A DNA stretch of 64,000 bases, taken from assembly GCA_951812925.1 (NCBI GenBank), contig OX638370.1:23117964-23181963 (forward strand), written 5' to 3'. Below are positions 24,301 to 35,542 of the stretch, in pieces. This DNA comes from Calliopum simillimum. Taxonomy: Eukaryota > Arthropoda > Insecta > Diptera > Lauxaniidae. Below the pieces are notes generated by a model. The model ran no database searches and was not told where the DNA came from. It saw nothing but the letters and a program-made list of their open reading frames with translations. Position 1 is the stretch's first letter. Every line of letters starts with the position of its first letter. A program made the position numbers and the translations under genes.

Positions 24301-25260
24301 AATAACTTCATCCGCTACTAATTTAAATAATCTTTGCCAAATAAACTTTAGCTGATTCCAAAAAAATAGTTAGCTTAAATCACTTTGTTGAGTTTCAAAT
24401 AACATAATGAGCCGGTCGCTCGACAATCTAGAAATTTGGAAAAGTTTATGCAAAGTTAATGCAACCACTGCGTTTGCTATTAAACGGCAGTAAAAGCATT
24501 GCCGGCAATTAGGTTGCGTAAAATACCACAAAAAGTCCGAAAAATCCGACAGCAGCATAAATGTATGCCGGTCAAATAACTAAGTAGTGTGATCACAAAT
24601 ATACGCGCATTCAAATACCCAGTAGGCAATAAAGCAAATCCACTACCAGAGCAGGTCTCTTAACCTATGGCAGCAGTACATTCGACAATATCCTCCTGGT
24701 TAAAGCTTATCAAAGAAATATATTAAAAAGAAGGTACTATGAAATGAAACTGAGACAGAGACTGCCAAAATAAAATAGTTTTTATGAAGCATCCTGAAGA
24801 AATTTAAACATCAAGGACTTTTCCCATTTATTTCTTTCAGCTATTTTATGGTGAGTACTATCAGAAGACCTGCTTAAGGCACAGATATTTGAAAGTGATT
24901 TTTGACAGGCATTTTAGAGAAGATACGTTTTATAAAGTTATCGAATAAAGTAGAGTAGCGCTTCTTACTCGCTATGTGGCCAACTGGGTATGTACAAACA
25001 TATTTAATATATAGACCGACAGACAAAGGCGTATTTATGCAATGCTGGTATGCAATTTTCCAAAACAGAAAATTTACACATTTGGCCAGAAGCCAAAAAA
25101 AAAGTCTTTCAAATATTTTCGTTAATGTATAGGGATTAACACGTTATCACTCTACTGCAGATTTAAGTCGAACAAGATTTTATGTGTCGAAAGCCTTAAA
25201 AAACTAAGAACAAATTAAGAACCTTTATAAACTTCAAAATTTTTTGCTACCTCGGAAATT
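24301..25260. other. unique non-coding stretch
   Basis: No gene or repeat recognised. Confidence 0.3.
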
Positions 25261-25522
25261 ATTGAATCAGTCATTTTTAAAAGAGGATATGTGATGAAAT
25301 TTTAATTTGTGGCAAATTTAAGAAAAACTCTTATAATTTTGGCAAATCTCATTTTAGTGGAATATTAGTGATGGGGGTTAACTAATATTGATATTAAGCA
25401 GCGATTTGCGAACTTGGAAAATAGATAGACCAAGAAGTGCTTTCGCCACATCGGCAAAAATGCAAAAACAATAATTTTTAGCCGAGAGACACATATCCCC
25501 TTTTAAAAATGACAGATTCAAT
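25261..25522. mobile_element. 262-bp MITE/hairpin with ~33-bp arms
   Basis: ATTGAATCAGTCATTTTTAA then AAGAGGATATGTG at the left is matched inverted by CACATATCCCCTTTTAAAAATGACAGATTCAAT at the right with three mismatches. The interior is AT-rich and has no ORF. Confidence 0.7.
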
Positions 25523-26295
25523 TGTCATTACATGACCAAAATTCACATTTTGACTTTTTTAGTTTAACCTGAAGACCATTCAAATTAACTAGACACCATT
25601 TTGTTTTTTTTTTCACGTACACGCTTAAGCATGAAACTTTAGCTGGAATCAAAATTAATTTGGATTTATCCCATTGAAATTTATTTTGTTAATGAAATAT
25701 GAGACTTTGGCGCTTCATTACAAAAACTTGGCTAAAAACTACCTAGCTTTTATTAGAAAGAGGAGCAATTCCTCACACAATAATCATCTTTTCCTGCAAC
25801 TACTCAATACTTAACTTTTACTTTTTTTTTGATCGAAAAATTTCGGTTTTCTTTGAAAAAAAGCCGTTTTTCTGTCAAAAATAATTTTTGCTTGATTTCC
25901 ATATACTTATCTTAGAGATAGTGTGCTATAAAATGTATTGATAATTTTTCCTTTGTTATGCAAGATTATGAAATAGACGTTACAGCTTTTGAAATCTAAT
26001 TAAAATTGTATCAGAGCAATCAAAGTTATGAGCATTTTCCTAAAACGGTCTATTTTTATGCTCGAAAACACAAAAATCCCAACATTTTTGTTGAATGGCC
26101 TACAGGTCAAGAAAACCGGTTCCGGGCAAAATAAAAAAATATGTGTCCATTCAAATCAAGTAAAGCACCATGACAAGGAGTTTCAGTACGGGATTTTCTT
26201 CGCTTATTTCAGAAATCTTCCAATTTTGCAAGTTTAGAAGGCTTTCAATCAGGAGTTCGTATTGATGAAGAAATATTTTTTTTTCACTGATCTAT
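25523..26295. other. unique non-coding stretch
   Basis: No gene or transposon is recognised. The 69-codon + frame at 26028 has no domain. Confidence 0.3.
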
Positions 26296-26299
26296 TGGA

Positions 26300-26425
26300 G
26301 CACATATGTGCTTTGTATCGGTCTCTCTCGCTTAGAGAGAAGCCATCCCTTGCTAGTTTATCATCTTTTTCGTTACCCTCAAGATCTGGATCCCAAACGA
26401 GAGTATTTTTAAATTGATATTCTAG
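26300..26425 (-). pseudogene. RNase H-like fragment of a LINE
   Basis: The minus strand reads VWDPDLEGNEKDDKLARDGF followed by SLSERDRYKAHMCS. This resembles the end of retrotransposon RNase H domains (W-x-P-G-H-x-x-x-x-G-N-E-x-A-D-x-L-A-R-x-G), with the GH and A replaced. Only about 40 codons are recognisable and the flanks do not extend the match. Confidence 0.45.
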
Positions 26426-26429
26426 TACG

Positions 26430-27025
26430 ATACATTTTTTTCTGCATTCCTCAACTACTTATGATTTACTGTTAAAGAGCTTGGTGCTTTGATAGAGAAT
26501 AAACTGTCAGAAAAGTTTGACACTTGTCTATAGCTGAGAATAGCAGTCAGAAACATTTTTCATATTCTCAAGCACAAATATAAATTGAGAATAACACAGT
26601 TCAACAGCAAAATTAGGGACAAGACTTTGCGATACTGGGACGATAGCCCCACTGTAGCTGAGTAAAACTCCCGATTAGTTTTGCAAACTAAGCTGCATAA
26701 CGGTTTTGATCGACCTCTAAAGTTTTTGTTAGAGTCTCTTCAGTTTTCGATCAATAGCTCCTGTACTATTCCAGAAATCTTTATTTACTAAAATTGTAGC
26801 CAAATGTCCAATAAGCTATTTTTCCTAACATCCTAAGTCAAAAATGTTCGGTCTTTTTTAGTTTTTCGACCATAACTCACGAAATATAAATTTTTCAAAA
26901 AAATTTTCTTCTGTAAAATTGAACTAGACTCTGAAATGCATAAATTTTCTAAGCACACAATATAGGACTCGGTCGTTAAATGAGAATTTTCGGTTGTTGA
27001 ACGCCCGCGGTCGGCAAAGCTCTTT
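26430..27025. other. no recognised feature
   Basis: AT-rich. The words DKTLRYWDD on the + strand at about 26630 are suggestive of LINE coding sequence but too short to call. Confidence 0.25.
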
Positions 27026-27027
27026 TT

Positions 27028-27847
27028 ATAACCTACACCCAGGGTATATTCACTTTGTCCTTCCGTTTGTAACGCAGAGAAGGAGGCGTGGCAGATATAG
27101 AAAAGTGTATATATTTTTGATCAGCGTCACCTCCTGAGTCGATATAGCCATGTTAGTTTGTCTGGCTGGCTGGCTGGGTGGATGGCTGGCTGGCTGGTTG
27201 GCTGGCTGGCTTGCTGTGCGTGGAAATATTTTTTACAGGATAACTATCCATGATTATTCAATGAAATTTAGTATGTTGGCTTTGTCGTTAAGGTTAATTT
27301 GTAGGATTGAAAATGAGCGAAATCGGTCAACAGACACGCCTACCTCCCATACAAGAAATATATTAAAAATGCAACTTTCGGGGTATTTTTCACGACAATT
27401 CAACCAAAATACACTTAAATACTACGAATTATTAGCGCAAGCTCTGAACAAAAACTGGGTTAAATCGGACAAGAGGGCGTGGCACCTACCATATATGCAA
27501 AGCTTGAAAACGTTATACTAAAAGAGTTTTTTGGGATAAACCAACTAAATTTCACTCAAATACTAAAGACTATAAATTCTTGCTCAGAGCTAAAACTAGA
27601 CAAACTTGGACAAGAGGACATGGCACCCCCCTTATAAGCAAAAGCTTCAAAACGCAATACTTAAAACGTTTTTTGAGATAATCCAACCGAATTTCTCTCA
27701 GACACTAGGAACTATAAATGCACGCTCTGAGCAAATATAGTGTGAACTCGGAAAAAAAGGCGTGGCACCTCCCATAAAAGCAACATTTTCAAAATACTGC
27801 AGCGTAGGGTATTTAATGTTTGGCCAGGCCAAAGGTTACACCCATAC
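27028..27847 (+). mobile_element. Helitron-like dispersed repeat, copy 1
   Basis: Starts TTTTTATAACCTACACCCAG, contains GTAACGCAGAGAAGGAGGCG, TGATCAGCGTCACCTCCTGA, GTCGATATAGCCATG, then a (GGCT)n microsatellite at 27160-27215. Three diverged ~141-bp units with GTGGCACCTNCCATAT follow (about 27479, 27620, 27762). It ends GCGTAGGGTATTT, GGCCAGGCCAAAGGTTACACCCATACTAG. The CTAG end, an internal microsatellite plus tandem units, and no target duplication resemble non-autonomous Helitrons; the assignment is inference. Confidence 0.7.
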
Positions 27848-27849
27848 TA

Positions 27850-28105
27850 GTTTTACTTAAAAGTGAGGCATCCTACGAAAAAAGTGTAGAAGGCATAAAA
27901 TGCTCAGAATTGTTCACGAAATACGTCTAAATTTTTGTAGAATTTTTTTGGACATAAAAAATTTTTCAATTTTTAAATTTTTGAAAATCTTTAAAATATC
28001 TCAAAAAAATTTAAAAAAAAAATGTGATTTTATTTTATGGACGATTTTAAGCATTTAAGTATATATTTCGTTAGATGCCTTACTTTTAAATAAGAAATCG
28101 TTTTT
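27850..28105. repeat. inverted repeat next to the Helitron-like copy
   Basis: CTTAAAAGTGAGGCATCCTACGAAA at 27856 is matched inverted by TTTCGTTAGATGCCTTACTTTTAAA at about 28067-28092. About 190 bp of A/T-rich loop lies between. Hairpin potential; no ORF. Confidence 0.6.
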
Positions 28106-29695
28106 CCGCCCACGTAATTTAAAAATAAGAAAAAAATCGATTTTCGTAACCGAATATTATATATTATACAAAGAACTTTTTAACGCCAACATTTTTGCAA
28201 AACATAATCTTTATGTTTTTCGTATTGCAGGAATTGTTGAGCCCCAATCTTTGGCACTATTTTTTAGCAAGGCTAAGCCTTTTCATCTGAAAAACTGCGA
28301 TGGAAGGGTTGGGGTGGTTCTCTAGACAAAAAATGGGCCGTATATATTTTTCAACCACAATTATGTTAAAAAATGATATCCATATTTCAACTGATATCAT
28401 AGGCAGGTAAATCAATACCTTAAAATATATCAGTTTTGTCTCGGACAGTCTTTACTTATTTATTTGACTTTTTACAAAATCTGTTCGATTTCAAAGCAAA
28501 AGTATTCAAAATTTGGATTTCAAATTATATTGAGAAGTTTACGATAAACAACTAAACTTCATTTGACTAGAATATACTACGAAAGAAAATATGTATCCAA
28601 TCAAATTCTTCATATTCATAGATTGAGATTAATAGTTCAGTAATCTGCGACAGCAAACGTTTACTTTAAGAAATTTTCGCATTTCATGCAATTTTTTCTA
28701 AAATTGAGTTAATATAAGCTAACAATTGGTTAAAGAAAATGCGTCGCAACACCAAAAATAAAAAAAGGTGGAACATGCAGTGGTCGCCATACACAAAAAA
28801 ACGCATTAATGAACATTAATAAAACGCGTTTGTTTTATTTTTCTACTTTTTTGCTTTGTTTTGACTTTGTTTATTTTTCTTTTATTTTTTTTACAAATAA
28901 ATTTTTCAAAAAACCAAAAAAAAAAAACACAGAAATAAATGCAATACACAGACAACAAACACACACACACATTCTACGTACCATCAAAGTTGGCAACACT
29001 GATTTATTTAAAAAAAAAAAACTCACATGCCGCTATGCCACTGCCACTATGGCGGCCAATGCTGTGTTTATTTGTTTGTTGTATTTGTTGTTAGTCGCTA
29101 GTGGTGGGTGGTGACAGGCGCACACACAACACTCAACTGAACTGAAGGCGTCAGTGTGTGACCTCTACACATTGATGATTTATTAATGCGATGCGAATGC
29201 ATTTGAAATGCGTTCGTTTTTGTTGGAAATTGTTTCTAATTGAGTCATCGAAACACATCGATAACACAGATGCAATGCAAGAGATGAAACAAAATAAAAT
29301 TTAAAAATTTATAAACAACAACAACAACAACAACTACAAAAACAATTAACTGTGAATATTTAAATATTTTTAGTTAATGGATGGCAGCATTTTTCAATTA
29401 ACACTTTGTTTACTTCGAACAACCCATCAAAAGAATGCGATCTATTCAGGGATCGTTGATGATGGATGAATTGGTTGCCTTTTTTTATCAAATGGTTTTT
29501 TTTTTTTTTTTTGCTTTTAAGTATTTATTTTTTTAAAGTGTTGTTATTTTTTGCCAAATTTCTATTTATTTACTAAGGTAGAAATAAAATTTTCCCAAAA
29601 TATACATAGTTTAGAAACAAAAATAATCGGATGATTTATTGCATCGGATTTGCTCAACCAAATGCTTACTATAGAAATGTCTTGGGGAGACTACT
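28106..29695. other. mostly unique non-coding DNA
   Basis: 28800-29480 is richer in unique sequence: CCGCTATGCCACTGCCACTA, then GTCGCTAGTGGTGGGTGGTGACAGG, then ATGCGATGCGAATGCATTTG. It is the best candidate for conserved non-coding sequence in the putative intron. T-runs at 29498-29514 and a CA run at 28960 are simple repeats. Confidence 0.35.
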
Positions 29696-29699
29696 CGTT

Positions 29700-31475
29700 T
29701 ATTGTTTTAAGCAGTTTACGGGCTGTAATAAAAAAATTTATAGAGAAAAGCATTAATCGCCATGTTCTCAATATCACTTTCGCACGGGAGTAGATTTGTT
29801 GTGGAAAGCAAACGTTTTGAAAAGTGCGCAAAACCAATTGGTATATTCTATAAAACAGTGCAACATTTTTGAAGTCATTGACGGTGAACTAAAATCCGTT
29901 ATAAGGCGTCGAAAGTACTCGCCGAAACAAGTAATTCTGCCAGAGCGTTTTGCAAAGTTGACTCATATAAGGATTTTATGGTCATTTTTGCGATTTTAAG
30001 GCACTAGATGAATTTTTTTTGGTTAAGTTTGTTCGGCATTTGTTTTTGTTCTATACAATAGCTACAACATTGCTGAAGTCACAAAACAATGTCTCGACTC
30101 GTTACCGAGATATAGCCATATGAAAAAATCGAAAAATCGCCCAAAGTCCTTAAAATCGCTCAAAGTTGCAATTTTCAGCTGGATAATTATAATTATAATG
30201 CTGAAAATTCCAAATTTTTGCCTCAAATTGGATTTTGAGCGATTTTTCGATTTTTTCATATGACTATGTCTCGGTAACGAGCCGAGATATGGTGTAGTGG
30301 CTATATCTCCATATGAAAAAATCGAAAAATCGCTCAAAATCCAATTTGAGGCAAAAAGTTGGAATTTTCAGCATTATAATTATAATTATCCAGCTGAAAA
30401 TTGCAACTTTGAGCGATTTTGAGCGATTTTTCGATTTTTTCATATGGCTATATCTCGGTAACGAGCCCAAATATTATTTTGATGACTTCAGCAATGTTGT
30501 AGCTATTGTATAGAAGAAAAAAATGCCGAACAAACTTAACCGAAAAAAATTCATCTAGTGCCTTAAAATCGCAAAAAATGACCAGAAAATCCTAATATGA
30601 GTCAACTTTGCAAAACGCTCTGGCAGAATTACTTGTTTTGGCGAGCACTTTGACGCCTTATAACGGATTTTAGTTCACTTTTCATGTGTGTCACTGTGTA
30701 AGTCTTCCATGCATTTTTCATTTATGATTCTACTATAAAAAGTAAAACATCTATAGTAGTATACGTTAAAATCGTTTCAATTCCACTTCGAAAATAAAAC
30801 ATCATCACAAAGTTTTCGAAATGAAAACAAATTGAAGTTGCAGGAACTACAAAACAAGACGGATAGTGTTGCTTTTTATGTGCACTCTCCGAAATTTTGT
30901 AGCTTTTCCAATATTTTTCGATCTTTCAAAATTTGTTTATGAACTTCCTCATAATTTTCGACTTTTTAGCAACTTTTCAGTTCTTTTCAACAACTTTTCA
31001 ACTATTTACAACTTTCTTGAATTATTGTGTTTATTATAATTATGTTTTTTAAACAGTTCGCAAGTTGTAATAAAAAAAAGTTTATAATAAATAGCATCAA
31101 CTGAAAAATATCATCCAGATTTCACAAGTTCACCATGTTCCCGATATCAGTTTCGCACAAGAGTAGATTCGATGTGGACTACAAACGTTTTGAAAGTGCG
31201 CAAAACTAACAAGCAGATGTTTTCGAAGTTTTCAGAAGTTTGAGAAGTTATTAAAGATTTTAATTTCACTTCAAAAATACAACGTTGTCTAAAAGTTTTC
31301 GAAATGAACACAAAAAGGTTGAGATATTACTTAACAGGCCGTATTGTCTTCTTTTTTGTACATCCGAAATTTTTTTTTATTTTTCCAATATTTTTCGATT
31401 TTTTCAAAAATTCTTCATTATCTTTCTCATAATTTGCGACTTTTTAGCAACTTTTTTGAATTATTGACAATTTTA
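29700..31475. repeat. diverged tandem duplication, first copy split by a palindrome
   Basis: Copy A (29700-29883 plus 30679-31035) and copy B (31040-31475) share, in order: GTAATAAAAAAA, CACCATGTTC..ATATCA, TTTCGCACRAGAGTAGATT, CAAACGTTTTGAAA, GTGCGCAAAAC, AGTTTTCGAAATGAA, TTTTCCAATATTTTTCGAT, CGACTTTTTAGCAACTTTT. The palindrome 29884-30678 exists only in copy A, so it inserted after or during divergence of the copies. Confidence 0.75.
29884..30678. mobile_element. 795-bp near-perfect palindrome with nested hairpins
   Basis: Base 29884 pairs with 30678 and the symmetry centre is about 30281. The outer arms (about 390 bp) contain GTGAACTAAAATCCGTTATA, CTCTGGCAGAATTACTTGTT (right arm) and AGTGCCTTAAAATCGC. 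Each arm also holds its own inverted repeat: CTCGTTACCGAGATATAGCC with its complement, and CATATGAAAAAATCGAAAAA with its complement, around GATAATTATAATTATAATGC. The RNA would fold into a long duplex or into two cruciform-like hairpins. No protein is encoded. Confidence 0.9.
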
Positions 31476-31639
31476 ATATTTTAAGTGGTTTTAAACATTT
31501 TTCACCTCTTTCAACGTTTTATGATTTTTTGTGAATATTTTTCAAACGTTTCAACCATTTGCGATATCTCAATTTTTTTAAACTATTTGAACACTTCCGC
31601 CAATTTTTATAAAAACATTTTCCAGGGTTTTCTTTTGCT

Positions 31640-31850
31640 TAAAATGTCATTAAACAGGCTTAAGTACACAATCTGATACCTTTCAGCTGTTCAATTTCTT
31701 TGTTGATTGTAACTTCTATGAATTTTCTTCAAGAATGTTCTGTTTTAATAAATGGCAACATGACGTATGAGTAACACCAAATTGTTATTTTCTTACATTC
31801 TAGTCTTCAAATTGAATTTCTATTGTAAAAAGCGTTTTTCACCACAAAAA
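31640..31850 (+). repeat. dispersed ACGTATGAGTAA repeat, copy a
   Basis: TATCTTTCAGCTGT-like start, TTCTATGAATTTTCTTCAAG, TTTTAATAAATGGC, AACATGACGTATGAGTAACA, TTTTCTTACATTCT and ATTTCTATTGTAAAAAGC recur at 34950-35200 in the same order. Shorter copies around the same motif lie near 32740-32885, 33880-34010, 36690-36760 and 37060-37125. Confidence 0.7.
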
Positions 31851-32149
31851 CCGAAATACCCAACTTTAACCTTCCTCGATTGAACGGACAATCTCTAACA
31901 CTTTTCAATGGGGGTAAATAAAAAAAGTTTTTCTAGATATAAAGCTAAATTGGAAATAAAACATAGAACAAAGATGCAAGAAAGATTGTATAACCTTCTA
32001 TGCATGCAAAAAAAAAACTTCAGCAAAAAATAGGGACTTCAATTAAGAAAAATACAGTGAGGGTATGCTACTATTACGTAGTATTACGCTCTTTAGTTTG
32101 TTTGCCAGGTAATAGTAAGAGGTATAATCAGACAAAAGTATAAAGAGTA

Positions 32150-32610
32150 TTACGCGGGAATTAAGATCATGCCCAACCGCAGCTCTCATCAAAGTCCTTT
32201 TGGATCTGCTTCCTTCAACCTCATTCATTAAAGCCACCGCCACATACAGTCCGCTTAGGTGCAGGGAAGTCTATTGCTGGATACCAAAGAATTGTTGTCA
32301 CAACTAATTCTTAAAACCATGCCAGTCAAACTTTCTTACTCCCCCACTGACTGAACTGTGACGTGGATGCTAATGCATTTTCAAAAGACCACAGTTTATC
32401 GCAAACTTTTTGCTTATCCGATAAGCTTCTTTCAGTCAAAATTTTTGGTATCTGAAAACATGTGTAGAATACTACTCTCAGTTATAGACAAGTCGTGATC
32501 ACCTCTGACAATCAGACCGCCCTCCGGGCATTGAACTCAGTAACAGTAAAATCAAAACTACTTAGTTGAAGAATGCAGAAAAAATTCGATCGAACAACTT
32601 ACACAAATCA
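32150..32610 (+). pseudogene. LINE remnant: RT C terminus and RNase H
   Basis: The + strand reads ITRELRSCPTAALIKVLLDL followed by LPSTSFIKATATYSPLRCRE (about 32148-32265), the form of the conserved segment after the reverse transcriptase domain of R1/LOA/jockey-type LINEs. After a degraded stretch it reads VVITSDNQTALRALNSVTVK then SKLL (32490-32560), the central RNase H motif (SDNQTALRAL in place of SDSQAAIKAL). Stops and frameshifts interrupt both. No LINE end or target duplication is visible. It is the second RNase H-type remnant of the window, distinct from the 48.6-kb LINE. Confidence 0.7.
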
Positions 32611-32619
32611 AAAGAACAT

Positions 32620-33875
32620 CGAAAGTAGCGGAGAGAATAATGAACGAGCAATACATAGTTGCTCTTAAACTGCCAAAAAAATTAAGTTTGATGCATTTTA
32701 AATAAAATATTCCTTTAGTAATTGTAAAAACTTATAGGTTTCTTCAATAAATACTGTTTTAATAAATGGCCATTCATAAATACGATGGCAACAGCACTTT
32801 CATTTGAAATGTTCAACATAACGTATGAGTAACATGAAATTCCAAATCTATGTATAGAAACTGCTCTTAAATAACAAAATCAAACGGAAATCTAAGTACT
32901 AATGCATTATTGTGGAGCAACATGATTTTTTTTTATTTGTGATCACTGAACTCTTCCAGCACTTAAATTAAAACTAAATTTTATGCTTTTTAGAAATAAA
33001 AAACTGATATTTTGAAATAAATGTTAAATTCCAGCGAAATGCCAACTATCTAAAACTTTTATTATTTTAACAGCTTTTCATGCAATTTGAAGAAAATCAC
33101 ATTTTAATGGCAATCTCTTGGTTTTGATACCACATATGACAAAATGCATGAAAAGAAATTCATTTTATATTGGTAACAAAATCGTAAATTGATGACTGGC
33201 CAAAAAGAACACAAAAAGAAAAACTTTAGTTGGGTCAAGAAGTTGCTTCCAACAAACACACAAACATATGTGTAGATAAAATAACCAACATTAAAATTGA
33301 AACATTGACAGCAATTTGTGTAGAGCAGCTAAAACAAAAACCAAAGAAAAAATATTGAGAGCAAATGTCAGTCAGTCAGTAAAAATAAAATTAATGAAGC
33401 CAAGTTAAAGTCAAAGTTGGACAAGCATTGAAGGAATACAAGCGAATCGTCGGATGTGAAAGAACATTTTGTAAAATTTATTTGAGCACTCAATCAATTT
33501 CATTTGCCACCAAAGCTGAAAATACCGGAAGTAATGTGAGTGTTGAAAATTTTGCTACACACAAATAGAAAATGAACCAAATATCCCTGTAGGGAATGAT
33601 CTAAAAAATAAATTAAAATTACGAATAATTTAGTCTTCAAACTTTGGAGTCCAAAATAACTTCTGGAAAGAAACTAAGTGATTTAAAAAACTTATGATTT
33701 ATACGACTTTTTTCTTTAATTTTAAATTAAAAGTTTCTACAGTTAGAATTCTCAAAAAATCCACTAAGTGTTGCGTTCTTCACTAAAAAAATTCCCTTAA
33801 AAATTTTGAGCCATTAACATTTATCAGCCTAATATATCAAGTACGATACATATTAAACTTAATAGTACCCTGTTG
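32620..33875. other. unique DNA with one short dispersed repeat copy
   Basis: 32740-32885 is a diverged copy of the ACGTATGAGTAA repeat. The remainder (32900-33875) shows no transposon ends or coding exons. GTCAGTCAGTCAG at 33369 is a short simple repeat. Confidence 0.35.
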
Positions 33876-33879
33876 CTTT

Positions 33880-34010
33880 GAAGGTCAAAAAGTTTTCTTC
33901 AAGAAATTACTGTTTAACGCTTGGCCGCTGATAAATACGACGTTAGCAGCATTTTTATTTGACTTGGTTAACATGGCGTATGATTAACATGACATTGTCA
34001 AACTATGAAA
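33880..34010 (+). repeat. dispersed ACGTATGAGTAA repeat, copy c
   Basis: TTTTCTTCAAGAAATTACTG, GGCCGCTGATAAATACGACG, GCAGCATTTTTATTTGACTT, AACATGGCGTATGATTAACA: same order as copy a and as the copy at 32740. Confidence 0.65.
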
Positions 34011-34159
34011 AGTTGTCTTAAACGCTTATGGCACTGATGGAAACTGATTATAGAAACTGTTCTTAGAAATCAATTTGAATAGAATGGTACCATAGGGTTG
34101 ATGTATTCATTGACCCTTACTATTTTTGTATGAAGAACATGTTTGTCAAATGGACCTTG

Positions 34160-34205
34160 TATGTATGTATACTCCTTTAACTTCTAGGAAGAGCATAGGG
34201 CCAAA
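34160..34205 (-). mobile_element. 46-bp LINE 3' end with 13-bp target duplication
   Basis: TATGTATGTATACTCC..AACTTCTAGGAAGAGCATAGGGCCAA matches the 3' end of the LINE at 48599-48645. It is flanked on both sides by the identical 13-mer CAAATGGACCTTG (34147-34159 and 34206-34218). This is a severely 5'-truncated retrotransposition event of the same family, inserted in the same orientation (tail to the left). Confidence 0.85.
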
Positions 34206-34734
34206 CAAATGGACCTTGGTAAATTTATAATCCGTTCACATGCTATGGCCAAATTTTCAAAAAAGGGCTTCTAAAATGCATCGAAAACAATAATAAGGGG
34301 AGAGGTCAGGTAAAACTGTGTATGAGGAAAAACAATTTTTAGTTCATTGCGCCCAACTATTTGTTAATCTTCAAAAATGTTGCAGTTGATTTCAACAGAG
34401 TTTTGGACATATCGATTAACTCTAAAAAAGAGAAAAGGCACCAACTCAGACCTGATAGAAAAAAATAGTAACCAGAATTGTAAGAAGCGACCCCAAATTA
34501 AATGGAAAAAATGTCCAGGATCTCATTCAACGAGAAATTTTAACTATACAGTGCTACAAATGAGTGGAAAAAATTTTGAATGAGGCCTTGATAGCTTTTA
34601 GTTCTATGATCAAAGTTGTCCTTGCTATATAATGCAGAACACGATTTTTTCAGACATATGCGATACATTCAGGAAGTAGTTTAGTTCACTTTTGCCAACG
34701 CCTGGATGTTTTTCTTTAAACTACAACTTTGTTT

Positions 34735-34885
34735 TTTCCCATTTGATCATTACTTTCTTAGATATCATCCATTGAAGTATAGTTGTACAAATTTAATATA
34801 GTCCTTTACAGAAATTTGCGATACTTTTACTTCAATGCAAGATATCTTGAAAAATAATGATCCAATTGGAAAAGTCTAAAGAATT
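34735..34885. repeat. short foldback repeat, ~50-bp arms
   Basis: CCCATTTGATCATTACTTTC, TTAGATATCATCCATTGAAG is matched inverted by CTTCAATGCAAGATATCTTG, AAAAATAATGATCCAATTGG. The loop is about 45 bp. It shares the recurring GATATCNT word of the larger foldbacks. Confidence 0.65.
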
Positions 34886-34949
34886 TTTGAAGGAAAAATA
34901 CCTATTCTGTTTAGCCTTTTCACTAAAACTAAAAAGTAACTTTTATTTT

Positions 34950-35200
34950 TTTTAGGGGTTATCATTTAACAGCGTAAAATATACAATCCGATATCTTTCA
35001 GCTGTACTACGTCCTTGTTTATTGTAAGTTCTATGAATTTTCTTCAAGATATTTCTGCTTTAATAAATGGCCACTTTTATATAAGACAGTAGCTGCGTTT
35101 TTATTGAACTTACTCAACATGACGTATGAGTTACACCAAATTGCCATTTTCTTACATTCTCATCTTCAAATAGAATTTCTATTGTAAAAAGCATTTTTCA
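34950..35200 (+). repeat. dispersed ACGTATGAGTAA repeat, copy d
   Basis: The longest match to 31640-31850. It includes TATCTTTCAGCTGTACTACG, TTCTATGAATTTTCTTCAAG, CAACATGACGTATGAGTTAC and AATTTCTATTGTAAAAAGCA. Confidence 0.7.
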
Positions 35201-35483
35201 ACAAATTCTAAAGCAAAATTACATCCTGCCTAAAGGTGAACTTTGTTTTAGTTAAAGTACATCATCTAACAAATTCCTCGCAAGGCTTTTGCTGTTGATT
35301 TTCTTACATTCACTGTGTGTACAAGATTTATTATCACTCATTCTGTGTTTAATTCTTTTTTCCCTATTCGCTCGCTCAAATTAAGGAAATTAGAAAATGT
35401 ATCGAAATCATTGAATAAACATCAATTTTACGTAGTTGCATTTAAATTACGAAAACAACATTAAAAATGTTTGTGTGTTTCAG

Positions 35484-35542
35484 AGTCACACCAACAATCA
35501 CAGCAACAGCCACATCAATTGCATCATCATCAGCAGCAAAAT
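35484..35542 (+). CDS. putative second coding exon (Q/H-rich)
   Basis: Preceded by ATGTTTGTGTGTTTCAG, a plausible acceptor. With the phase-1 end of the exon at 13068 the join makes Glu, and the frame continues SHQQSQQQPHQLHHHQQQN for 19 codons to AAT|GTATAG. Q/H-rich stretches of CAA, CAG and CAT codons are common in fly transcription and RNA-binding regulators. Against it: the donor GTATAG is weak, reading through gives a stop at once (GTA TAG), and CAX-rich sequence also occurs in fly introns. I do not recognise the gene. No further exon is evident to the end of the window. Confidence 0.4.

Larger units (their letters stand above)
13102..35483 (+). other. putative intron 1 (about 22 kb), filled with repeats
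   Basis: Runs from the GTAAGT donor at 13102 to the TTTGTGTGTTTCAG acceptor ending at 35483. No convincing coding exon was found in between; everything with coding signal is transposon-derived. The extent depends on both putative exons being real. Confidence 0.35.

Noticed and set aside
29051..29114. Small frame MAANAVFICLLYLLLVASGG, signal-peptide-like
   Set aside because: Stops after about 21 codons with no downstream donor in frame; hydrophobicity comes from TTTGTTTGTTGTATTTG repeats.
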